Shown here: in pieces, positions 17,185-24,394 of the stretch
How positions within the stretch are numbered: the stretch's first letter is position 1
Layout: every line of letters begins with the position of its first letter
Assembly (NCBI GenBank): GCA_948470755.1
Contig: CAOKPU010000004.1
Location: forward strand, 1 to 64,000
DNA from: an uncultured Lachnospiraceae bacterium
GTDB taxonomy: Bacteria; Bacillota; Clostridia; Lachnospirales; Lachnospiraceae
Length of the DNA stretch: 64,000 bases
Direction: 5' to 3'
Program-made: the position numbers and the translations under genes
The notes under the pieces: model-generated
What the model saw: the letters and a program-made list of their open reading frames with translations, nothing else
Told to the model about the DNA's origin: nothing
Database searches by the model: none

Positions 17185-17213
17185 AGAATACGCTTTATTT
17201 TATGAAATGTCAA
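17185..17213 (-). promoter_or_regulatory. Promoter of the leader peptide and ABC exporter operon
   Basis: On the minus strand a perfect TTGACA (17213-17208) and TATTCT (17190-17185) are separated by 17 bp. It lies just after the end of the split permease gene. Confidence 0.75.
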
Positions 17214-17238
17214 CATAAACTCCAATTTTTATAGTAAG

Positions 17239-17343
17239 TTAAATCTTTTTCAGATAAAAATGTTCCAAGGCCTGTATCATCTGATAAAGCCCCATGGCGA
17301 TGATGCAGAGGATGATTATGGATGTGATCACCATGTTGAGCTG
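17239..17343 (-). pseudogene. 3' remnant of the split ABC importer permease gene
   Basis: In the minus-strand frame this piece reads QLNMVITSIIILCIIAMGLY and continues to a TAA at 17239. It is the usual last membrane helix and tail of a SsuC/TauC-type permease. It has no ribosome site, although an ATG lies at 17334. The missing 5' part of the same gene lies at 21861-21142 on the same strand, ending with GSQVF. Joining them gives GSQVFQLNMVITS in frame. The frame continues into the inserted element upstream as random-looking sequence up to a stop near 17410. Confidence 0.8.
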
Positions 17344-17344
17344 G

Positions 17345-17378
17345 AAGAGGCGGATGGCGGAAATGATAAAAATATACC
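17345..17378 (+). repeat. Left end (att site) of the serine-recombinase element
   Basis: From the AA at 17345-17346 inward, positions 17347-17378 form an imperfect inverted repeat with the right end (22 of 32 positions equal, with the block CGGAAATGA at the same distance of 11 bp from the crossover dinucleotide). Outside it is permease sequence. This is the expected hybrid of a bacterial half-site and a phage-type half-site. Confidence 0.75.
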
Positions 17379-17444
17379 GTATGGCTCTGTTTTTAGGGTA
17401 GCCCAGGCATTAGCTTTTCAATTGATTCCATGGATATAAAGGCA

Positions 17445-17473
17445 TTGATACGATATGTTTTTTGTGATAAAAT
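17445..17473 (+). promoter_or_regulatory. Promoter of the hemerythrin-receiver gene
   Basis: TTGATA at 17445-17450 and TAAAAT at 17468-17473 are separated by 17 bp, inside the element and 60 bp before the start codon. Confidence 0.6.
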
Positions 17474-17492
17474 GACAAAAGAAAAATAGTAT

Positions 17493-17518
17493 AAAAAACA
17501 TAGAAGGGTATGTTTTTT
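17493..17518 (+). promoter_or_regulatory. Hairpin with T run between promoter and ribosome site
   Basis: A perfect 10-bp inverted repeat, AAAAAACATA at 17493-17502 and TATGTTTTTT at 17509-17518, with a 6-nt loop. It lies directly before the GGAGGAGG ribosome site of the hemerythrin gene. It could act as a weak terminator on either strand or mask translation. Confidence 0.5.
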
Positions 17519-17532
17519 GGAGGAGGAACCAG

Positions 17533-18873
17533 ATGGGCAATCGGTTAGTATGGCAGGAGAGGTTTAATATAGGAGTAAATTTTATTGATGAGGAGCATAA
17601 AAAGCTTTTCAGTATCCTGAACAGGTTGTTTGAGCAAAGCAAACAGGAGGATAAGGGCAGGTGGGTGTGCCAGGAAGGGATTAAATACTTTAAAGACCAT
17701 GCGATGAAGCATTTTACGGAAGAAGAGGCTTATATGGCTTCCATTCATTATTCAGGTTTTGAAACGCACAGACGCCTTCATGACAATTTCCGGAAAAAAA
17801 CATTACCGGCTCTTGAGAGGGAATTGGAGCGGACGGGGTATTCCGCAGAGTCCATCGACCATTTTTTAGGGGTATGCGCCGGCTGGCTGGCAGGGCATAC
17901 GACAACGGAAGACCGTGCGATTACAGGCAATGCCATAAGCAAATGGGATGATCTTTTGCCGGAGGAGGAACAGGCCGCTATGGCGCAGACGATCATTCAG
18001 CTTTTGCAGGATATGTTTTTGCTGAATCCAAAAGTAGTAAGCGAATGTTACGGTGGGGAAAGGTTTGGAAAAGGCATTTATTACCGCCTGGTGTATGCGA
18101 CCAGACAGGGAAAGAAGTGGGAGATCCTTTTGGTATTTGAACAAAAGCTGATTGTAAAAACAGTTGGCAGCATGATGGATACAAAGTCAGATACGGTGAA
18201 TGTTATGTTGATGAATGCCGCCAGATATATGGCGCAGCAGTTTGTGAACCGTATCAGGGAATATTTCCCTTCGGCGGACATGCACGAACTGAAGGAAGAA
18301 AATTTATTGACTTATGAGCAGTTCGAGACGATATTCAGGGAACATAACCCGCAAATCAGTTTATTATTCGATACCGGAAAAGGATATTTTGCATATTGCG
18401 TTATCGCTCCCCATTTGAGACAGGATGGGAATGCCGTTTCCATTAATGCAGACAATGCAATGTCTGAAATAAAAAAATATTTGGGTAAGAATGAGGAAGA
18501 TAATAAAAAACAAATATTGGTGGTGGATGACTCCGATATTGCGCTGCAGGCGATGAAGGGCCTGTTGGAGAAAGATTACAGGGTTTCTTTGGCGAAATCC
18601 GGTATGGCGGCGATTAGGTGCATTTCCTTAAACCGGCCTGATTTGATTCTGTTGGATTATGACATGCCGGTCTGCGACGGCAGCCAGGTGCTGGAAATGA
18701 TCCGTGCAGAGGAAGGTTTTGAAGATATCCCGGTTATTTTCCTGACGGGAAGGGTCGATAAGAAAAGCGTCCAGAAGGTGATTCCCTTAAAGCCGATGGG
18801 ATTTTTGCTAAAAACTTCAGGACCTGAGGAAATTAAAAAAAGCGTGGATAATTATTTAAAAACGCTGGATTAA
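17533..18873 (+). CDS. Hemerythrin / CheX-like / response-regulator receiver fusion protein
   Basis: A 446-residue three-domain protein. Residues 1-135 are a bacteriohemerythrin with the di-iron pattern: DEEHKKLF, FKDHAMKHFTEEEAYM, FETHRRLHDNF and WLAGHTTTEDRAI. Residues about 140-310 resemble a CheX-type domain. Residues about 325-446 are a receiver domain with VVDDSD, the phospho-acceptor in LLDYDMP, LTGR and LLKTS all intact. It would be a soluble oxygen- or iron-sensing signalling protein that can be phosphorylated. The ATG follows GGAGGAGG. It lies inside the serine-recombinase element, so it is cargo, yet no mobility role is known for such proteins. The CheX assignment is less certain than the other two. 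Confidence 0.88.
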   Translation: MGNRLVWQERFNIGVNFIDEEHKKLFSILNRLFEQSKQEDKGRWVCQEGIKYFKDHAMKHFTEEEAYMASIHYSGFETHRRLHDNFRKKTLPALERELERTGYSAESIDHFLGVCAGWLAGHTTTEDRAITGNAISKWDDLLPEEEQAAMAQTIIQLLQDMFLLNPKVVSECYGGERFGKGIYYRLVYATRQGKKWEILLVFEQKLIVKTVGSMMDTKSDTVNVMLMNAARYMAQQFVNRIREYFPSADMHELKEENLLTYEQFETIFREHNPQISLLFDTGKGYFAYCVIAPHLRQDGNAVSINADNAMSEIKKYLGKNEEDNKKQILVVDDSDIALQAMKGLLEKDYRVSLAKSGMAAIRCISLNRPDLILLDYDMPVCDGSQVLEMIRAEEGFEDIPVIFLTGRVDKKSVQKVIPLKPMGFLLKTSGPEEIKKSVDNYLKTLD

Positions 18874-18938
18874 GAATATCGAAAGCGTATATTTTTATTT
18901 TACATAAGTGATCCGATTTATAACGATGCAGTGGGAAA

Positions 18939-18975
18939 AGCTGTCAGAACCCGTTCTGGCGGCTTTATTGTTTTG
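18939..18975 (+). terminator. Terminator after the hemerythrin-receiver gene
   Basis: A 12-bp stem (18939-18950 with 18953-18964, two G-U pairs) around a 2-nt gap, followed by TTATTGTTTTG. It separates the cargo gene from the recombinase unit. Confidence 0.75.
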
Positions 18976-19080
18976 TTTTAAGAAGAGATTCCTAAGCCTG
19001 TTTTTATTTGTCATATAGGCCTAAGAAGGCGAAAGGAGGCATAGGATAGAAAAAAAGGGGCCGATAAGCGTGAGGGAGAA

Positions 19081-19212
19081 ATGGATGGGGAAAAGATAAC
19101 CGGAGAAGATAAACGCGTAATAGAGCAGGTTTTACGTCTTTTAGCAAGCGAAAAGTATATTACTTTAGAGGAACAGCTCCGTATGCTGGAATTGTTGGAG
19201 GAGGAAAAATGA
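19081..19212 (+). CDS. 43-residue ORF upstream of the serine recombinase
   Basis: A short acidic, helical protein starting MDGEKITGEDKRVIEQVLRL and ending LEEEK, with a GAGGGAGAA ribosome site just before the ATG. It ends 32 bp before the recombinase start on the same strand and is probably co-transcribed with it. Small ORFs in this position sometimes encode helpers or directionality factors for large serine recombinases; no such function can be read from the sequence. It is leucine- and glutamate-rich and likely forms two helices. Confidence 0.6.
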   Translation: MDGEKITGEDKRVIEQVLRLLASEKYITLEEQLRMLELLEEEK

Positions 19213-19244
19213 GGAATGTGGAATAAGGGAAAGGGGAGGATCGC

Positions 19245-21107
19245 TTGGAAAAACCGCGTGCGGTAACTTATAATCGCTGCAGTACGGAAGAGGAGGCGCA
19301 AAAGGATGCCTTAACCCATCAGATCATGGAGGCAAAAAACTGTATTTTAGAACAAGGGTGGCAATTAGTCGATACCTATGTGGAAGCAAAGAGTGGTACG
19401 ACGATAAAGGGCAGGACGGAATATAACCGCCTATATAAAGACCTGGAACGGGATAAATTTGATATTATTGTGATTAAGAGCCAGGACAGACTGATGCGGA
19501 ATACAAAAGACTGGTATTTGTTTCTCGACCGGATGCAGAGGAATGGGAAGCGGCTATATATGTATTTGGAGCATAAGTTTTATTCGCCTGATGATGCGTT
19601 GGTTACAGGCATCAAGGCGATACTGGCGGAGGAATACAGCAGGGAATTAAGCAAAAAGATCAACCATGCGCATAAGAACCGGCAAAAGGAAGGGATGCAT
19701 TTCGTGTTTACCAACCGGACTTATGGACTGCAAAAGCTGCCGGATAAAAGCATAGCGGTTGACAGGCAGGAAGCGGAAATGGTTAAAATGATTTTTGAAC
19801 TTTCCGCAAATGGATACGGCACACATTGCAGTGCGGAAATACTTTATAAAAACGGCTACCGGAACCGGAAGGGGAAAATGCTCCATCCGTCCAGCATAAG
19901 GAATATCATAAGAAACCCAATCTATAAAGGGACGGTTGTCCAAAACAGGGTCCATTATGATTTTGACAGTAAACAAGTCATTAAAAATCCGAAGCAGGAA
20001 TGGGTTATCCATGAAAAAGCCATACCGGCCATTGTTGATGAGGATTTGTTTGATAGGGCGAATAAAGGGCTGGATGCAAGAAAACAGAAAAAACAAAGAG
20101 AGGAGGGGATAAAGGCTTGCAATGCAGGAAAATATGATTTTTCCGGAAAGATAATCTGCGGTCTGTGCAAAAGCCCTTTCTACAGGGTCTCCAGAAAGGG
20201 AAAAGGCGACAGGGTAACGGAATGGAAATGTTGTAACTATTTAAGGAACGGGAGAAAAAAAGAACAGTTGTGCAAAGAGAAACTAAGAAAGACAAAAAAG
20301 GGGGATCAGGGATGTGACAATATACATTTGGACGAACGCAAGATATATATGGCATTGGAAGGAGCCTGCCGGGAGAATGGACAAGGATTAAAGACGCAGA
20401 AGGAGATTTTGCTTAAAAAAACTTTGCAGATTGTAAGGGAGGCATTGCGGCGGGAAGACGGTAGGAAAGAAAACGAGGAATTGGAAGAGGCATTGACAAA
20501 GATAACAGGACAAAAAGACCTGCTTTTGGAAAAGCTTTTGGAAGGTACGATCTCAGATTCTGATTTCAGGCGGAAAAAACGGCAGATAGAGGACCGGGAA
20601 GGGCAAATCCATGCTAGGCTTAAGCAAAATAAGGACGAAATATTGCAAGATGCGCAGATAGACGGACGGGTGGAAACGATACAAGAAAGGCTGGAAAGCG
20701 GGATGCTGGAACAGGCGCAGACAGCGGATATGGTTGGCGGGATTGAAAAGATAGAAGTGTTTCCTGATTGCCTGAAAATATATTTTTCTTCCCGCCATGG
20801 TAAGGATTGGATGGAGGAAGGAATAGCCCCTCCGGGTGAAGATGAGACGGATCATCAGGCGGTACTCGTGATTCCGCAGACATGCAGCGCTTTGCAGCGG
20901 ACGGCGATGGAAGAAGAAAAACAGGCTATTCAGGATTATATGAAGCAAAAACCCGCCATTACGGCAAAAGAAATAGCCAAAGAGATGGAGGTAGGTATTT
21001 CTTTGGTGCATAGGAGGATCCGGGATTTAAAAAAGGAGGGAAGGGTCAGGTACAGTACTCCTAATGGAAAGGGTAAATGGATCATAGTGGAGGAAAATGA
21101 TAATTAG
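19245..21107 (+). CDS. Large serine recombinase
   Basis: A 620-residue site-specific recombinase. The N-terminal resolvase domain (about 1-150) begins AVTYNRCSTEEEAQ with the catalytic serine at residue 13, and has IVIKSQDRLMRNTKDW and EEYSRELSKKI. A recombinase domain follows (about 160-270), then a zinc ribbon with CGLC and a later WKCC near residues 303-330, a long coiled-coil region (about 400-480) and an unusual C-terminal winged-helix-like segment (AITAKEIAKEMEVGISLVHR). It starts with TTG behind GGGGAGG. Its last 26 bp overlap the 3' end of the truncated permease reading frame on the other strand. It is the only recombination gene of the element and probably moves it. Confidence 0.93.
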   Translation: MEKPRAVTYNRCSTEEEAQKDALTHQIMEAKNCILEQGWQLVDTYVEAKSGTTIKGRTEYNRLYKDLERDKFDIIVIKSQDRLMRNTKDWYLFLDRMQRNGKRLYMYLEHKFYSPDDALVTGIKAILAEEYSRELSKKINHAHKNRQKEGMHFVFTNRTYGLQKLPDKSIAVDRQEAEMVKMIFELSANGYGTHCSAEILYKNGYRNRKGKMLHPSSIRNIIRNPIYKGTVVQNRVHYDFDSKQVIKNPKQEWVIHEKAIPAIVDEDLFDRANKGLDARKQKKQREEGIKACNAGKYDFSGKIICGLCKSPFYRVSRKGKGDRVTEWKCCNYLRNGRKKEQLCKEKLRKTKKGDQGCDNIHLDERKIYMALEGACRENGQGLKTQKEILLKKTLQIVREALRREDGRKENEELEEALTKITGQKDLLLEKLLEGTISDSDFRRKKRQIEDREGQIHARLKQNKDEILQDAQIDGRVETIQERLESGMLEQAQTADMVGGIEKIEVFPDCLKIYFSSRHGKDWMEEGIAPPGEDETDHQAVLVIPQTCSALQRTAMEEEKQAIQDYMKQKPAITAKEIAKEMEVGISLVHRRIRDLKKEGRVRYSTPNGKGKWIIVEENDN

Positions 21108-21861
21108 GATATCTTTTTGTCATTTCCGTCCAATGCTTAAAGACTTGTGAGCCATAAATAATCAGGTATCCAAGGCCTCTGCGCGCAGCGAGGAATTCCC
21201 CAATAACGACCCCTACAAGGGCAAGGCCGATGTTTACTTTCATATTGCTTAAAATAGTGGGGATGGATCCGGGAAGGACTACTTTTAAAAAGGCATCTTT
21301 CTTCCCGCCGCCCAGCGTGTAGATCAGCTTTATTTTTTCTTCGTCCACCTGTCGGAACCCGGTATAGAGATTGATGATGGAACCAAAGACGGCGACGGAA
21401 ATCCCGGCCACAATGATTGTATTGATCCCTGTTCCAAGCCATACGATAAACAAAGGGGCGAGGGCGGATTTGGGCAGGCTGTTTAGGACGACCAGATAAG
21501 GTTCTAAAACTTCAGAACATTTGTGGGAATACCATAAAAGAGTTGCGGACAGCATACCGATCATAAGGACAAGCAGGAAACTGGCGACTGTTTCCAGCAA
21601 AGTGACGCCTGTATTGATGAAAAAGGTCCCGTCTTTTATCATATCGGAAAAACATAAAGTAACCCGGCTTGGGCTGCTGAAAAAGAAAGGGTCTATATAG
21701 CCCGCCCCGGCGGAAAATTCCCAGATCAGGAGAAAAAAAATAAGGATAAGAAAACGGGCAAGGGTAACCAGGCGGTGGTGTTTCAAGCGGGAACGCTCAT
21801 ATTTCTCCTGGCTGCTAAGAACCCGGCTGGATGCTTTTAGAGGTTTGCATGTGGTCTTCAT
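21082..21861 (-). pseudogene. 5' part of the split ABC importer permease gene
   Basis: A SsuC/TauC/NitT-type permease that lacks its end. From the ATG at 21861 (after AAGGAGATTTCTG) it has membrane helices starting at VTLARFLILIFFLLIWEF, the cytoplasmic coupling loop with KLIYTLGGGKKDAFLKVVLPGSIP, and GEFLAARRGLGYLIIYGSQVF up to 21139. Beyond that it runs 18 codons into the inserted element (KHWTEMTKRY onward) and stops at 21082, losing the last helix. The remainder lies at 17343-17239. It overlaps the ATPase gene by 47 bp. Rejoined length would be about 275 residues, normal for the family. Confidence 0.85.
21109..21141 (-). repeat. Right end (att site) of the serine-recombinase element
   Basis: On the minus strand, the TT at 21141-21140 is followed inward by an arm ending near 21108 that matches the left arm at 22 of 32 positions, including CGGAAATGA at 21128-21120 and five following adenines. 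Outside is permease sequence GGCTCACAAGTC. The arm starts right after the recombinase stop codon. Confidence 0.75.
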
Positions 21862-22642
21862 CAGAAATCTCCTTCCATAATTGATTAAAGTATCCTTGAT
21901 ATTCCGGCGCGTTCCGGGAAGCAAGGGGGGAATGGCCGGATATGGTCAGGTGGATGGGGATGTCACATTTTATTGTGGCAGGACGTTTGCTGAGTACGAG
22001 GATGCGGTCGGCCAGGCTGATGGCTTCCGATAAATCGTGGGTAACCAGAATGGCTGTTTTTTTGGCGGAACGGATGATGCCGCAGATATCGGAAGAGACA
22101 GAAAGCCGTGTCTGATAATCCAAAGCGCTGAAAGGTTCATCCAGCAGAAGGATTTCCGGGTCGAGTGCCAGCGTACGTATGAGCGCCGCCCGTTGTTTCA
22201 TGCCTCCGGACAGTTCTCCGGGTTTTTTGTCTTTGAATTTGTCAAGACCGTAATCTTTCAGAAGCTCCATCACGCGTTGTTTTTTTTCCGTAGTAAGCTG
22301 ATGATTGATTTCCAGGCCGAGGGTCACGTTGCGGTAGATCGTCCTCCATTCAAAAAGGTGGTCATGTTGAAGCATGTATCCAATCCGGGGGCAGTCTGCC
22401 GCAGGATGCTTATCGATACCTTCCTCTTGCGGAACGGGGAAATGGATTTTTCCGTTTTCCGGTAAAAGAAGCCCTGCAATGATAGACAACAGCGTAGACT
22501 TACCGCAGCCGGAAGGCCCTACGATTGCCAGGAATTCCCCTTTGTTGACTTGGAAGGATATATGGGATAAGGCATCGGTTTCGCCTTCTAAGCTGTGGTA
22601 GGAATAGCAGATATCATGTAGTTCTAATATCGGGTTAGTCAT
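21815..22642 (-). CDS. ABC importer ATP-binding protein (nitrate/sulfonate/taurine type)
   Basis: A 275-residue ATPase with Walker A GPSGCGKSTL, Q-loop MLQHDHLFEW, signature LSGGMKQRAALIRTL, Walker B ILLLDEPFSALD and H-loop VTHDLSEAI, all intact. It belongs to the SsuB/TauB/NrtD group, which energises uptake of sulfonates, nitrate, pyrimidine precursors or related solutes. Its permease gene overlaps it and is interrupted by the 3.8-kb element; no substrate-binding protein gene is nearby, so the solute is unknown. The ATG follows GGAGGAATTTT. Confidence 0.93.
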   Translation of the reverse strand: MTNPILELHDICYSYHSLEGETDALSHISFQVNKGEFLAIVGPSGCGKSTLLSIIAGLLLPENGKIHFPVPQEEGIDKHPAADCPRIGYMLQHDHLFEWRTIYRNVTLGLEINHQLTTEKKQRVMELLKDYGLDKFKDKKPGELSGGMKQRAALIRTLALDPEILLLDEPFSALDYQTRLSVSSDICGIIRSAKKTAILVTHDLSEAISLADRILVLSKRPATIKCDIPIHLTISGHSPLASRNAPEYQGYFNQLWKEISDEDHMQTSKSIQPGS

Positions 22643-22669
22643 AAAATTCCTCCAACTTCATATATGCTT

Positions 22670-22699
22670 ATTATATGAAAAGAAGAAATATGTTGTGAA
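22670..22699 (-). promoter_or_regulatory. Candidate promoter of the ABC importer genes
   Basis: On the minus strand TTCACA (22699-22694) and a perfect TATAAT (22675-22670) are separated by 18 bp, 28 bp before the ATPase start. Confidence 0.5.
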
Positions 22700-22730
22700 T
22701 TGTAAAATTAACTGTTATGTCACATAAGGT

Positions 22731-22877
22731 TCAGGCGTCAAAAAGCCTATCCGGAGGCTGCGCCTGACGGATTGCGCAATAAATTTGTGAGCGCTCTATT
22801 GCACGGGACATTCCGACGAGCCTTGGAAAGCAAAAACCGTGTCCAGCAGAGGCTTCCACGATTTTAGAGTCTCCTCT
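22731..22877. repeat. Hairpin-rich intergenic region between the importer and argH
   Basis: No gene is seen here. Consecutive dyads are TCAGGCG/CGCCTGA (22731-22737 with 22761-22767) enclosing AGCCT/AGGCT, GCAATA/TATTGC (22776-22781 with 22797-22802), CACGG/CCGTG (22802-22806 with 22837-22841) and AGAGG/CCTCT (22848-22852 with 22873-22877). It resembles in style the hairpin modules at 51.3 kb, but shares no clear sequence with them. Confidence 0.4.
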
Positions 22878-22902
22878 TGATGCCCGGCAAGGCAGGAAAA
22901 GA

Positions 22903-22931
22903 TTGAAAAAGAAAAGAAAGTATGGTAGTAT
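22903..22931 (+). promoter_or_regulatory. Promoter of argH
   Basis: TTGAAA at 22903-22908 and TAGTAT at 22926-22931 are separated by 17 bp, 36 bp upstream of the argH start. No ARG box was recognised. Confidence 0.6.
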
Positions 22932-22967
22932 CAAATATCAGATTGAAATAGTTTGGAGGAAAATACC

Positions 22968-24371
22968 ATGGCACAGCTTTGGGGAGGACGTTTTACGAAA
23001 GAGACGGATGCGTTTGTTTCCCGTTTTAACGCATCCATTTCTTTTGATAAGAAACTTTTTGAAGAAGATATCGAAGGGAGCATCGCCCATGTAGTGATGT
23101 TGGAAAAGCAGGGCATCCTTCCGGAAGAAGAAAAGAACGCGATCGTAAAAGGGCTTACGGGAATCCGTGAAGATGTGAAGGAGGGAAAGCTGGATATTAC
23201 GGACGAATATGAGGATATCCATAGCTTTGTGGAAGCGAATCTGATACAAAGAATTGGCGATGCGGGCAAGAAGCTGCATACAGGACGGAGCCGTAACGAT
23301 CAGGTGGCGCTGGATATGAAGATGTATATAAGGAAAGAGATCATCCATGTGGCAGAGGAGTTGGAGGAATTGCTTGTTACTCTAATTGAGGTGATGGAAA
23401 AAAACCTGGATACGTATATGCCGGGTTTTACCCATTTGCAGAAAGCCCAACCCATTACATTGGCTCATCATATGGGGGCGTATTTTGAAATGTTCCGCAG
23501 GGATAGTTTAAGGATGAAGGATATTTACAAGAGGATGAATTACTGCCCGCTTGGATCCGGCGCTTTAGCCGGGACCACTTACCCATTGGACAGAGGATAT
23601 ACGGCATCTTTGCTTGGGTTTGAAGGCCCTGCTTTGAATAGTATGGATGCAGTGTCGGACAGGGATTATATCATTGAATTCTTATCTGCATTATCTACGG
23701 TCATGATGCATCTTAGCCGTTTTTGCGAAGAAATTATCTTATGGAATTCCAACGAATATCGCTTTGTGGAGATCGATGATGCTTATTCGACAGGAAGCAG
23801 CATTATGCCCCAGAAAAAAAATCCGGATATCGCCGAACTGATCCGAGGAAAAACCGGAAGGGTATATGGCGCCTTAACCGCAATCCTTACGACCATGAAA
23901 GGGATCCCTTTGGCATATAATAAGGATATGCAGGAAGATAAAGAATGGACTTTCGATGCTATTGAGACGGTGAAGGGATGTCTTTTCTTATTTAACGGAA
24001 TGTTGAAAACAATGGAATTTCATAAGGATGCGATGGCGAAGAGCGCGATGAACGGTTTTACGAATGCAACGGATGCGGCGGATTATCTGGTGGGGAAGGG
24101 AGTCCCTTTCAGGGACGCCCACGGCATTATTGGACGGCTTGTACTTTATTGTATTGAAAAGGGCGTATGCATCGATGCCCTTACGCTGGATGAGTTAAAG
24201 GCCGTCAGCCCTATGTTTGAGGAAGATATTTATGAGGCTGTGAGTTTGGAAGCCTGTGTAGGGAAAAGGCTGACCGCCGGGGCGCCGGGTCAGGCGGCTA
24301 TGAAGGAAGCTCTCAATGCTTATAAAGGCTTTATGGATAATAGCTGGTTAAAAGGAAGACATTTTAAATAG
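22968..24371 (+). CDS. argH: Argininosuccinate lyase
   Basis: Splits argininosuccinate into arginine and fumarate, the last step of arginine synthesis. The 467-residue protein starts MAQLWGGRFTKETD at an ATG after GGAGGAAAAT; an upstream in-frame extension adds five residues and would overlap the ribosome site. Family motifs are HTGRSRNDQVALD, the TLAHHMGAY region, and the fumarase/lyase superfamily signature GSSIMPQKKNPD. No other arginine gene is adjacent. It is followed after 23 bp by asd and may share its transcript. Confidence 0.97.
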   Translation: MAQLWGGRFTKETDAFVSRFNASISFDKKLFEEDIEGSIAHVVMLEKQGILPEEEKNAIVKGLTGIREDVKEGKLDITDEYEDIHSFVEANLIQRIGDAGKKLHTGRSRNDQVALDMKMYIRKEIIHVAEELEELLVTLIEVMEKNLDTYMPGFTHLQKAQPITLAHHMGAYFEMFRRDSLRMKDIYKRMNYCPLGSGALAGTTYPLDRGYTASLLGFEGPALNSMDAVSDRDYIIEFLSALSTVMMHLSRFCEEIILWNSNEYRFVEIDDAYSTGSSIMPQKKNPDIAELIRGKTGRVYGALTAILTTMKGIPLAYNKDMQEDKEWTFDAIETVKGCLFLFNGMLKTMEFHKDAMAKSAMNGFTNATDAADYLVGKGVPFRDAHGIIGRLVLYCIEKGVCIDALTLDELKAVSPMFEEDIYEAVSLEACVGKRLTAGAPGQAAMKEALNAYKGFMDNSWLKGRHFK

Positions 24372-24394
24372 GACAGAAAGGTGAGGGATATACG

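Larger units (their letters stand above)
17345..21141 (+). mobile_element. 3.8-kb serine-recombinase element inserted in an ABC permease gene
   Basis: The two parts of one permease gene flank this segment on the minus strand. It carries a hemerythrin-CheX-like-receiver gene, a 43-codon ORF and a large serine recombinase, all on the plus strand. Its ends are inverted repeats equidistant from a TT/AA dinucleotide (17345-17346 and 21140-21141), and the only identity between both junctions is TCTT. This fits site-specific serine recombination with a 2-bp core better than a transposon or tyrosine integrase. No capsid, conjugation or replication genes are present. Excision would restore a permease of about 275 residues. 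Confidence 0.8.

Noticed and set aside
17239..17409. Independent small membrane protein
   Set aside because: The frame has no start with a ribosome site, and its sequence is the expected tail of the split permease at 21082-21861.
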